In this document: one piece after another, positions 1-9,268 of the stretch
How the letters are laid out: every line of letters starts with the position of its first letter
How positions within the stretch are numbered: the first letter of the stretch is position 1
NCBI GenBank assembly: GCA_963675135.1
Contig: OY776130.1
Location: forward strand, 20,886,001 to 20,950,000
Source: Galeopsis tetrahit
Taxonomy: Eukaryota; Streptophyta; Magnoliopsida; Lamiales; Lamiaceae
DNA length: 64,000 nucleotides
Reading direction: 5' to 3'
Position numbers and translations under genes: made by a program
Notes under the pieces: generated by a model
Told to the model about the DNA's origin: nothing
What the model saw: only the letters and a program-made list of their open reading frames with translations
Databases searched by the model: none

Positions 1-174
1 TTAATAATTAAGATACGTCATATTAACCGCGATAATATTAAAGGAGATAGACCTTTTAATTTTTTTTTTTTTATTATATTAGATATTAACTAAATTAATA
101 ATCAATTAAGCTTTTGAAATAGATAAAGCTTTTCAAATTTTATCCTAATGAATTATATATATTAACAAAGATAA
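1..174. other. AT-rich non-coding flank
   Basis: AT-rich sequence with homopolymer T runs and no convincing reading frame. I see no gene or recognisable element here; it is the left flank of the Stowaway MITE. Confidence 0.6.
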
Positions 175-176
175 TA

Positions 177-438
177 CTCCCTCCGTCCCGCTATAAACTT
201 CCCCTTTCTTTTGGGTGTTTGATTAAAAAATATGATAAAATAATAAATAAAGTATAAGTGATGTGATGGTGAGACAGAAAATAATAGATGAATATTAGAT
301 GAAATATGATAAAATAATAGATAAAGTAGAAGTGATGTGATTGAGAGAGAGAAAATAATATGCAAAAAACGGAATGAGAAACTTATAGTGGGACATACAT
401 AAAAGGAAAGTGGGAAACTTATAGTGGGACGGATGGAG
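177..438. mobile_element. Stowaway-type MITE
   Basis: The left end reads CTCCCTCCGTCCC and the right end is its near inverted complement GGGACGGATGGAG. The inverted match continues inward through CTATAAACTTCCC on the left and GGGAAACTTATAG on the right. The dinucleotide TA flanks both ends (175-176 and 439-440), the target duplication of the Tc1/mariner-related Stowaway group. At 262 bp it has no coding capacity and would need a transposase in trans. Two oddities are visible. An internal block starting TATGATAAAATAATA is repeated about 77 bp apart (near 230 and 307). A degenerate copy of the right end (GAGAAACTTATAGTGGGAC) lies just inside the true end, near 376-394. Confidence 0.87.
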
Positions 439-440
439 TA

Positions 441-600
441 ATATTTAAGACATGATATCCGTCTCAAAATGAAGTTCTTGTATTCATTTTTTCTTTTGTC
501 CAATAATATAGTTTCATTTTACGATTGAACCGTTTAAAATCGAACAAAACGGGTTAAACCCGTGAAAACCGACTATAACGATTTGACCGCCAGTCAAACC
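441..600. other. Non-coding stretch before the tandem repeat
   Basis: AT-rich DNA passing into a segment rich in the words ACCGGTT and AACCGATT, which resembles the start of the following tandem repeat. No gene is supported. Confidence 0.45.
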
Positions 601-1366
601 GATTCAACCGATTACACTGTGAGCAAGTGTTGTGCACCGGTTCAAAATCGGATCGGGATCGAAATTTACCCAGATGGGTGGACTAAAGACCGGACCGGTA
701 AATTTTGGTCCAGTCCGGGTTTGGACCGTTTCAGATTGGATTTTTTTTTCTTTTGGGTATTCCTTAGACTATTATTCTACTTGTAGGTAGAGATGTCTAT
801 TGGGCTTGCCCTACCCTATAGGCTACAGGCTAGGGCCTTAATCGATTCAACCGATTACACTGTGAGCAAGTGTTGTGCATTGGTTCAAAATTAGATCGAG
901 ATCGAAATCTACCCAGATGGGTGGATCAGAGACTGGACCGGTAAATTTTGGAATTTTGGTCCAGTCCGGGTTTGGACCGTTTCAGATTGGATTTTTTTTT
1001 TCCTTTTGGGTATTCCTTAGTTTATTATTCTATTTGTAGGTAGAAATGTTTATCGGGCTAACCCTACCCTACAGGGCTACAAGCTAGGGCCTTAACCTGT
1101 TCATACTTAACGATTCAACTGATTACACCGTGATCAAGTGTTGTGCACTGGTTCAAAATCGGTTTGAGATCGAAATCTACCCAAATGGGTGGACCGGAGA
1201 CCGGACCAGTAAATTTTGGTCCAGTCCGGGTTTGGACCATTTCAGATTAGATTTTTTTTTTCTTTTGGGTATTCCTTAGTCTATTATTCTATTTATAGGT
1301 AGAGATGGGGCAAGCCCTACAGGGCTACGAGCTAGGATTTTAACCGGTTCATACTTAACGGTCCTA
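601..1366. repeat. Three-copy tandem repeat, 243-268 bp units
   Basis: The block beginning GATTCAACCGATTACACTGT recurs at about 601, 844 and 1112, giving periods near 243 and 268 bp. Each copy passes through AAATTTTGGTCCAGTCCGGG, a poly-T run followed by CTTTTGGGTATTCCTTAG, and a CCCTAC-rich tail ending in GGGCTAC. Copies 2 and 3 differ from copy 1 by scattered substitutions and short indels, so the array is not recent. Short reading frames inside it are not conserved between copies, and I regard the repeat as non-coding. Its family is unknown to me. Confidence 0.8.
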
Positions 1367-2061
1367 CAATTGTTGGGACCTAACCCTAGCAGGCCACGGG
1401 CTAAACGAGTCACTAACGGGTTACAATATTTTTTTTACTTTTAAAATTAAAGGTCCTAATTCTAGTATGATTTGACCCAAAATTTGTTAGTCACATTTTT
1501 GTAGAGGATCTAGATATTTCTTCATATTTACTTTTAAAATAAATTATTTTTCTACGTTTTAAAGAAATAGTTATACCCGTTGATCAAGTTGATCTTAGAA
1601 TAAATTCTTTTTCTATGCTCTAAAAAATAGTTATATCCATTGATCAAATTGATCACAAGTAAGAAATTTAAAAATACATCAAAAGAAAATCTAATCCCAT
1701 TAATCGAGTGAAAATAAAATAAATTTCAATGAAAATTTTGTCAGATTCATCCAAAAGTAATCATTTTAGAGTTAATGATAGCTTTATATATTTCATAGGA
1801 ATTCGTCTAAATGTATATAAGTCTTGAGCAAATTTGTAATGACATATAAAAAAAAAAATTCAATTCTTCCAAATGATCAATATTTCTTTAAAAACAACAA
1901 TATATAAATTAAACATTATAAATAGCATAGATCTAGCGTAACATCCAGGAGAAATAGTCAAGCTCATACTTGGGCATACCTAATTCCACGATTTTAGTCA
2001 ATACAAATATCTACTATTCAATTATAACACTATAAATTCAACTACTTTTGAAATTATCCAC
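1367..2061. other. AT-rich non-coding stretch with a diverged duplication
   Basis: No gene is visible. Between about 1538 and 1660 a 61-bp unit starting AATAAATT and ending near TTGATCAA is present twice, with roughly eight differences. The rest is AT-rich DNA without recognisable features. Confidence 0.55.
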
Positions 2062-2149
2062 CAAAAAATACTATATTTCCTTCACAAACAGAGCAAGAAA
2101 ATAAACAAAAAATACTATATTTCCTTCACAAACAGAGCAAGAAAAGAAA
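2062..2149. repeat. Direct tandem duplication, 44-bp unit
   Basis: The unit beginning CAAAAAATACTATATTTCC and ending at GAGCAAGAAAA occurs twice head to tail (2062 and 2106) with at most one or two differences. It is probably a recent replication or repair slip in non-coding DNA. Confidence 0.8.
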
Positions 2150-2780
2150 CAGAGATACAGTATGATTGAATCCTGAGCTTCTTCTCCCAATTTTCAATTT
2201 GCCCTCTTTCTTAATACTTTTAAAACAATTGATTCAATTTATGGCATCTTTCATAGATTCGACAATGGTCTGAGGATAGATTTAAGAAGATTTAAAAAAA
2301 AAAAAAAAAACAGTGAAGACGGCGCGCAGTAACTCGGGCTAATAGGTATACCGCGTATGTATTTTATTCTATTTATTTATAAGGTTTATTTTTTTTTGCA
2401 GAATATAATATTTAAACGGTATATAATTAAAGAGATTCTTATTAAATAGTATTATTAAATTATTATTTTAATATTATTAATTTTATGTTTGACGGTACCT
2501 TCATTTTTCCCCTTTTTCTTTTATATATTAAATTTGTTTAAATCTTATTTTTGTTTAAAATTTAATTATAATAAATAATATGACACTACTCATAATGTCA
2601 TAATTATGTTTTATAAATATTTAGTTAATATTGTATTATTAGGGTGTATTGTATTATGACAATTAGTTATTAGTGTGTTAATAGAATATAAAGTTGCGTA
2701 ATTTTAGATTATAGAAAGTTAGTGTACTAATAAAATAAGTTTCACTACATTTTTTTATTAGTGTATTAAAATTAGTGTAC
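2150..2780. other. AT-rich stretch before the CACTA terminus
   Basis: Non-coding, with a long A run near 2294-2310 and AT-rich sequence. Just left of the CACTA end lies a second CACTA-like string followed by T's, near 2743, which could be an alternative element end. No gene is supported. Confidence 0.5.
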
Positions 2781-2795
2781 CACTATAAAATATTA

Positions 2796-3066
2796 GCCAA
2801 AAGGCAACGACGATTAGCAAGGGCAGGCTACCGTTGCCAATTGACAACGACTTTGGTAACAGGTAGAAAAAAGGCGACGGGGGCGGGTGCCGTTGCCTTA
2901 AGGCAACGGATAAGGCAACGGGAGTGGGCCCCGTTGCAAAAAGGCGACGGTTTATAACGCCCATTGCGAAAAGGCAACGACAGTGGACCCCGTTGCCATT
3001 TGGCAACGGGCCTCCACTCGCTAAATGGCAACGGCAGTGGGCCCGTTGCTTTCCCCGTCGCCCTAA
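2796..3066 (+). repeat. CACTA subterminal repeat array (GGCAACG)
   Basis: The words GGCAACG, GGCGACGG and their complement CGTTGCC occur more than a dozen times in both orientations within 270 bp. This is the usual layout of CACTA subterminal regions, which bind the element's TnpA-type protein. The block is much more GC-rich than the DNA around it. The short open frames on both strands here are by-products of the repeat. Confidence 0.8.
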
Positions 3067-3239
3067 TATAGTTTAAATCGCCCAAAAAACCCCCTCTTCC
3101 AGAACAGCGGCGCACCCCTCCTCCATTACATACATACCTTCAATTTTTACACCTCCAAACACAAAATTTTGCACCGTTTGCGGATCGAACTCGGTTTTTG
3201 GCCATTTGTGTTCTACACTTCGACGGGAGCATTTCTACG

Positions 3240-3622
3240 GTAATTTTTTTCGTTTTAATTGGTTAAATTTGAAGTTATATGTATATATATAGTTGTAGTA
3301 TATATATGTATATATATGCATATATGTTGTATGTATATATAAAATTGTTAGAATTGTTAATTTTTATGCATGCATATTTTAATTGTTAGAATTTAATTGT
3401 TAATTATATTGTGTTATGCATGTATATTTTATATGTATGTTTTAATTAAGTTATATGAATTTATTTATTAATTAGGGTATTAGAATTATATTGTGTTATG
3501 TCTATATATGAATTTATTTGTTAATTAGGGTGTTAGAATAATTATTAGAATATATTTGGAATTATATTAATTAATTTTAATAGAGTTGAAGGAATGAGAC
3601 GTTGGTTGTTTGTGTGTTGTAG
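3240..3622 (+). other. Possible 5' UTR intron of the CACTA transposase gene
   Basis: GGTAATTTTT at 3239-3248 could be a donor and TTGTAG ending at 3622 an acceptor. Between them the sequence is very AT-rich, with a TA/ATGT microsatellite near 3280-3345. The first conserved ATG (3635) follows 12 bp after the acceptor. This is inferred from sequence character only. Confidence 0.4.
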
Positions 3623-3634
3623 GCGTCGATTGAC

Positions 3635-5639
3635 ATGAATTATTCAAGTCGCAGTTGGATGTATAGTCCAAGATTAGTGAATGAGATTATGAACCCCGAA
3701 TTTGCTAGTGGAGTAAATGGATTTATTGAAGCTGCCACTAGTAATCCGAATTCGATTTAGGAAGGAAAAATTAGGTGTCCTTGTTCGAAAGCTAGATGTC
3801 GAAATCAAACTTATAGAGATCCTAATGAAGTGAAATCTCATTTATATCGAAATGGTTTTACACTGAATTATTATAATTGGATTTATCACGGGGAAGAGAG
3901 TTGGGGTCCACGTCCATTTCAAAACACTAAGGGCATGTTTGTTTTGGGATTATGTAGGATGGGGGAGATGGGGATGGGGAAATCCTGGATGGAGAAATTC
4001 TTATGAATAGTGATTGTGTATGTTTGTTTTGGGATGTTGAGTAGGATGAAATGTAACTGTATGTCAAATCAATTGTGTAAGAGTGTGTGATGTTATATTA
4101 TAATATTATATAATGTAACTTTATGTCAAATCAATTAGTAAGAGTGTTTGATGTTGTATTATTATAATAGTAGAATATATAAATATTTTTATGGGTGGAT
4201 GTAATTAGATGTTGAAATCCGGATGTAAAATCCCGAACTAGAACAAGACGGGGGACGTTACGTCCCACGTCCGGACGTGTGAGTCCCAAAACAAACATGC
4301 CCTAATGAATTTGCGTCAACTTCAAACGACGTTGACCCAGCGGGACCTAGTTCGTACCACACTATGGTAGAAGAGTTAATGGGTGGCCCAAACATTGATT
4401 TTAGAATAGACGTGGAAGATGAGACACTTAATGAAGAACCCCCTAACGAGAATGCGGCACAGTTTTACGGCATGCTTCGTGCAGCGGACCAAGACTTGTA
4501 TCCTGGTTGTGAATCTCATTCGCATTTGTCATTTAATTCCAGATTGTTGAACATTAAAACGGAAAATAGATTGTCTGAAAGGGGATACAATCAGGTCGTT
4601 GAGTTGATTCGTGAGATTTGTCCTCCCGAAAATAAGGTTCCCAAGAAATTTAACGACACCAAACATTTGATGAGTGGGATGGGTCTTCTGGTAGAAAAGA
4701 TTGATTGTTGTGCACAGAATTGCATGTTATTTTGGGGTGCAGACAGCGAACTAGATTTTTGTAAGATTTGTGGTCGATCACGGTATAAGCCGAGTAGGGT
4801 GGATGCAGATGGTCGGTTGAAAAAGAAACGCCCAGTTAAGGAGATGTTCTACTTTCCGATAATTCTTCGTTTGCAAAGATTGTACATGTCCAAGGCCACT
4901 GCGAAGGATATGACATGGCATGCCTCGTGCGCTTCTGATGACTCTGGTGTTATGCGTCACCCAACAGACTCGTTGGCTTGGAAGCATTTGGACCGTTCGT
5001 ATCCTGATTTTGCATCTGAAATTAGGAATGTTAGGTTGGGCTTGAGCACAGACGGTTTTGCACCGTTTGGAATGACGGGAAAACAATATTCGTCATGACC
5101 AGTTATACTTACTCCGTACAATCTACCCCCGTGGTTATGCATGAAGGATCAATTCATGTTTCTTTCGATTCTCGTGCCCGGGCCTAAAAGTCCGAAGGAC
5201 AAACTTGATGTGTTTTTGCAACCACTGATAGCAGATTTGAGATTTTTATGGGAAAATGGGGTGCAAACTTACGATGTTGTTAGAAAGCAAAACTTTTTGA
5301 TGCGAGCTGCACTTATCTGGACCATTAGTGACTTCCCAACATACTCGATGTTGTCTGGTTGGAGTACAGCCAGAAGGCTTGCTTGTCCATATTGTGGAGA
5401 GTACACCGATGCATTCTATTTGAATAAAAGTAGAAAGCAGTCGTGGTTCGACAACCACCGAAAGTTCTTACCACTGAATCACACGTGGCGAACGAATAAA
5501 ACTGCATTCATGGACGAAGTAGTAGTCACAGATGATCCACCGCCTATTCGAACGGGTGCAAGTCTCCTATACGAAATTGATCATTTGGGATATAGAAAGG
5601 TTACAGAGGAGGGTGCTGAGGCCCACAACAAAAAACTTT
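3635..5639 (+). pseudogene. CACTA TNP2-type transposase, broken
   Basis: This encodes the DDE-type transposase that cuts and joins CACTA elements. The segment 3635-3930 matches the transposase-associated N-terminal domain (short cysteine motif RCPCSKARC near residue 48). From 4306 on, the frame matches the TNP2 domain, with a CKICG cysteine pair, the block DSLAWKHLD.. YPDFASEIRNVRLGLSTDGF, and then PYNLPPWLCM and PGPKSPKDKLDVFLQPLI. Breaks: TAG at 3758-3760; the 375-bp MITE plus target duplication, which adds stops but keeps the phase; TGA at 5096-5098 where the family usually has Trp; and loss of everything after about 5639. The family protein is normally far longer. It is not functional. 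Confidence 0.85.
3931..4302. mobile_element. Tourist-like (PIF/Harbinger) MITE
   Basis: Perfect terminal inverted repeats: the left end reads GGGCATGTTTGTTTTGGGA and the right end is its exact complement. The flanks are TAA on both sides (3928-3930 and 4303-4305), the 3-bp target typical of PIF/Harbinger. The element is 372 bp and non-coding, with an internal imperfect repeat of AATGTAACT.TATGTCAAATCAATT. It landed in the coding exon of the CACTA transposase; the reading phase is the same on both sides. Confidence 0.9.
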
Positions 5640-6841
5640 CGGAATATCAGATCTATCAATGAGCCCTTAAGAATTTATACTCAACTAATACTCGAATATG
5701 AACTTCTGTATGAACACTGATCTTGTCTATTCTATATGCAGATTAATCAATTAAACAAGTAATCAATCAAACAACAAATAAAACAGTAAAGTAAATCAAC
5801 ACGAGATTTATAGTGGTTCGACAACTTGTCTACATCCACTCTCACAACTCCAGTCATGAAATTTATTAACTCTTCTCTTCGAGTAGTGTGTTCTTGTGGC
5901 TTTAAGTCCTAAGAAATAAGACTTCGATCTTTTCGAATATACTAACAAGTATATCTTCGATCTAACAACTAGTGATTTACAAGTAACTAGCAACATGAAC
6001 AAAACAAACAGTAATGAAAAACTTCTCTAATTCAGTAGTAGCCTTCTTCGAATTTGACTTGTCTTCTGGCTTGAACTTTCTGAACTTCAACCTTGCGAGT
6101 TTTTCCTTGCTTTGAATATCTCAATGAACACTCTTAAATTCTCAATGTTTCAGTAGTCTTTCAGTAGTCATAACCGTCAAATACCTTCATGTATTTATAG
6201 ATTTCCAGAAATCAAGAACGGTTTGTTATCCAACAACCTTTCTTGTTAACTAACTTCTGTAACTGTTTCTTCTTATCATTCCACGCATTTCTTCAATTAA
6301 TTAGTTATTCCATAACTAATTCTTCAATATACGATCTTATCTTCATACGCGTTTTGACTTAAGCGAACTCTGCGCACTTGACTTGTCTAGTCTTCAACAC
6401 TTAGACAATTCTTCAGTCTTCTCAGCACTTGTCTTGTCTTACAACAGTCTTCTTCCAACAGTAGACTCCTTCATATATAGAACTAATCTATAAACATATA
6501 GAACTAAACTAGTCCTATCAATCTAACCTAAACAAGACTATTACATTACTTTAAACTTTATAAATCCAGCTTAGTCAACTTAAAACTATACATCAATATA
6601 AACTATGGGCTTCTATACAATAATTATTTGCTCATCATAAAACCTATATAAAACTCAACACAGTACTTATAAAACGTACTTGTCTTTTTCTTTCTTACTT
6701 TGTACTCTACTGATCTTGTTCATAAGACGACTTCCATAACTAGAACAGTCAACACTTAGAAATATATTCAAGTCTACTTTTGGCTTATCAAAATTACTTC
6801 AACATCAATTTAGGACTTGTATCAGGATTCATATCCCAACA
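5640..6841 (-). repeat. Element B 3' LTR, outer end truncated
   Basis: It aligns with D's LTR (44494-45786) from the shared CGGAA...TATCAATGAGCCC onward, and ends in ATATCCCAACA directly before the PPT. About 104 bp that begin D's LTR (TGTAGGTCCCC and following) are missing. The junction with CACTA transposase sequence falls on CGGAA at 5640. It is clearly diverged from D's LTR, so the two insertions were separate events. Confidence 0.8.
5805..5850 (-). promoter_or_regulatory. Conserved LTR block with TATA-like motif (element B)
   Basis: On the minus strand this reads GAGAGTGGATGTAG, a short gap, then GAACCACTATAAAT. The same block is in the LTRs of A, C and D, which are otherwise very different. 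CTATAAA is a plausible TATA box for the element transcript. Its role is inferred from position and conservation. Confidence 0.5.
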
Positions 6842-6855
6842 ATTTCCCCCTTTTT
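6842..6855 (-). other. Element B polypurine tract
   Basis: The minus strand reads AAAAAGGGGGAAAT immediately before the 3' LTR. It is the primer site for plus-strand DNA synthesis and is identical in elements A, C and D. Confidence 0.85.
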
Positions 6856-7009
6856 GATGAAGCCAAAACTACTTGAATTATTTTAAGTCAGTAGACTAGT
6901 TAAGTAGTTATCTTCTTCAAAATGTTATCTTTTTTATTCATTTTTAGTAGATAAGTAGATTACAAATACTTAGCAAAAATATGAAATAAGTAAAGTACTT
7001 ACAGTGTCT

Positions 7010-7700
7010 TCATTCCATGCTTCCACCACTTAGAGTGTCAGCATCAGGATTTGGAGTTTGAAAAGCTTCCAAAACTCTTCTGTGAATATCCGAAATGTGA
7101 TCTTCATTGTCAATCTTCTCTTTTTCAGCAGATCTTCTTCAAATTTCTTGATCTTGTTGAAGTCAACACGCTTACCAGATCCTAACATAGGAGTTTCCCA
7201 TTTAGGAAAATCTGGAACAAGAATGTTGTATCCAACAACAGTAGCAATCCTCATTAACAGATTCTATAAGTTGTTATCTTCAGCTTCCATGAATTTATCA
7301 AAGATAGCGAACAACTCTTCTTTGCTTTCTGCATCACCATACTTACGAATTATCCAGTGATCTACTTCCCACTTCAACTTGACAACTTTCCATGCATCTC
7401 TATGCTCATTGTCAATGAATCTATCAATATGGGCATCTTCAATCACATCGAGATCTTCTTTCAAATCTTGCAACCTCTTGATGTGTTTACCTAACACTTT
7501 CTTGTTAGCATAACGATCATCTTCTTGCTTCTGTTTCTTCAGAATCTCAGTCTCATCTAGATCAGCAATAATCTGACCTATAAACTCTTTTACCTTAGGT
7601 TCTGAAATATCTAGCTTCCTTTTAACGACTCTTCTAGTCTGAACCTCTTCAGATAGAATTGACTTGCCTTTCGCTAGTCTCTTCTGCTCTTCTGCACTGA
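7010..7700 (-). pseudogene. Element B env-like gene, C-terminal part
   Basis: Homologous to the end of D's env-like frame: matching blocks include KHIKRLQ, WIIRKYGDAES and YNILVP..PKWETPML. This piece is separated from the rest of its gene (20799-23878) by element A. A TAG at 7264-7266 replaces a Trp codon of D, and an indel near 7125 shifts the frame before the end; the ancestral frame would close at about 7010. Predicted product: the C-terminal, mostly helical part of a Sirevirus env-like protein of unproven function. Confidence 0.75.
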
Positions 7701-9041
7701 TGTTGGTCCCAAAGTTGAGTTAAGATTGAGTAAGCTAAGAAAAAGTCTAGAGGGGAGGGGTGAATAGACTTTTCAAATTCTATCAAAATATCAGAGTTTA
7801 AGTGCGGAAATGTGTTCTGTACAGTATTGTTCTTAGAATCAGCTCAGTACTTAACAGTTAGCTTTTATACTCAACTTTTCTTTAAATCTTTTCTTTAGAA
7901 AACTTACTGTTCTTATTCAACAAATATATCAACAGATAATCAAATCAAAACAGTAAAGAACACAAGATTTTTATAGTGGTTCGACAACTGTCTACATCCA
8001 CTCTCACAACTCCAGTTGCGATGTTTTATTACTCTTTTACACTTGAGTACTTGTAGCTTAGAGTCCCAAGATTAAGACTTCGATCTTGTCGATTATACCA
8101 CCAGGTATATCTTCGATCAACTAGTAATTTCACAAGTAACTAGCACACTTGTTTACAACAATACAAACTTAAAACGAAAAGTAAAACTTCTCTTTGTAAT
8201 AGCCTTTGTTTCTTCAAATCAGATCTGTGGCTTCTCTTCAGTTCTTCAATCTTCAACTCTGTGAGTGCTTGAATACTTCTTGATTTGCTCTTGAATAGTA
8301 ATTGTATCAGTAGTCTTTTCAAGTAGAAGATCACACGGTATTTATAAGCATTAGTAAGACAGTTAGCAGTTTGTGAACTAACTCTCAACTAACTCATAAC
8401 CGTTTCTTGTTTTGTAACTTCTTTCTTTTGTAACCAACTTATCTTATCTTTCCAAGTCAGCATATCTTCAACAATATCTTCAGTTACGCTTCAAATAAGT
8501 TATCCAAACTTATTCTTCAAACAAACCAACTCAGCACAGTAAACTACTTCTTCTTAGTTTTACTGCTCTTGGTCAGTCAGCACAATTCTTCAAAACTGTT
8601 CAGCTTCCTTCAAAAACTTCACTTGATTTCTTCATCTTCTGAAATAGTCTTCTTAGTCATCTTTAGTCTTCTGACTTCAATCTAATCTACTGTTCTAACT
8701 ATTACAATGCTGAATACAATAGAATACAACTTTACATATATAAAACCTATCTATACATCAACTGAACTATATACAGATGAGTATAACTAAGTCATATACT
8801 ATAAGCTGTCTATACAATACTTCCATCAGCTTAGTTCTTAAACAGTTCATATATCAGATTAGTAACAGACTAAGATCAGTAAACTTAAACTTCATATCAC
8901 AATAAGATCAGTAATCTTACATCATATATCTCACATAGAACAACATATAATCACATATATCATTAACTCTAAAGTTACTTTTGGCCATCAAAACATATAA
9001 TCATCAATTAGAACATTGTTTATAGGATTCATATCCCAACA
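7701..9041 (-). repeat. Element A 3' LTR
   Basis: 1341 bp, TGTTGG...CCAACA, preceded by TSD ACTGA on its outer side and followed on its inner side by the PPT. It differs from the other LTR at about four sites: near 7793, 7826, 8040 and 8790. The short open frame at 8140-8388 is repeated identically in the other LTR only because the LTRs are copies; I do not call it a gene. Confidence 0.93.
7967..8015 (-). promoter_or_regulatory. Conserved LTR block with TATA-like motif (A, 3' LTR)
   Basis: The minus strand carries GAGAGTGGATGTAGACA then CGAACCACTATAAAAAT. The same block lies at 19724-19772 in the 5' LTR, where it would act as the promoter. Confidence 0.5.
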
Positions 9042-9055
9042 ATTTCCCCCTTTTT
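9042..9055 (-). other. Element A polypurine tract
   Basis: Minus strand AAAAAGGGGGAAAT, abutting the 3' LTR at 9041. It is preceded on that strand by CTTCATC, as in B and D. Confidence 0.87.
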
Positions 9056-9268
9056 GATGAAGCCAAAACTACTTAAACATTAATAGATCAGTAGTTAAGA
9101 TATATAGTCATTCATATCAGTTCATCAAATCAAAAACATCAGATTAAGATTCATATTCAAAATAAGATCAAATATATCACATATTACAACTAATTCACAT
9201 AATCACAGAAATAAAGAAATAAAGATAAGGTTTAGAAATGTTATCTTCTTCAGCATAGTCCTTCATCT

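Larger units (their letters stand above)
2781..5639 (+). mobile_element. CACTA (En/Spm) DNA transposon, 5' part
   Basis: The element begins at CACTATAAAA, the family terminus. About 270 bp of subterminal repeats follow, then a transposase gene with Transpos_assoc and TNP2 similarity. The right part is missing: at about 5640 the coding sequence runs into the truncated LTR of element B. The 3' terminus and the 3-bp target duplication are therefore not in the window or are lost. A Tourist MITE interrupts the transposase exon. The element is inactive as it stands. Confidence 0.85.

Noticed and set aside
162..503. 113-codon minus-strand frame
   Set aside because: Overlaps the Stowaway MITE and consists of Phe/Ser/Ile-rich translation of AT-rich DNA.
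2743..2780. Alternative CACTA terminus at CACTACATTTTT
   Set aside because: Possible, but 2781 is followed directly by the subterminal repeats, which is the usual layout; the other string looks like chance or a fragment.
2758..3115. Overlapping short frames on both strands
   Set aside because: They are read out of the CACTA GGCAACG subterminal repeats and change frame with each unit.
3240..3622. TA/ATGT-rich stretch as an independent microsatellite locus
   Set aside because: It falls within the probable leader intron of the CACTA gene and is short and impure.
8140..8388. 82-codon frame present identically at 19897-20145
   Set aside because: Both copies are in the LTRs of element A; identity reflects LTR duplication and there is no homology or context for a gene.
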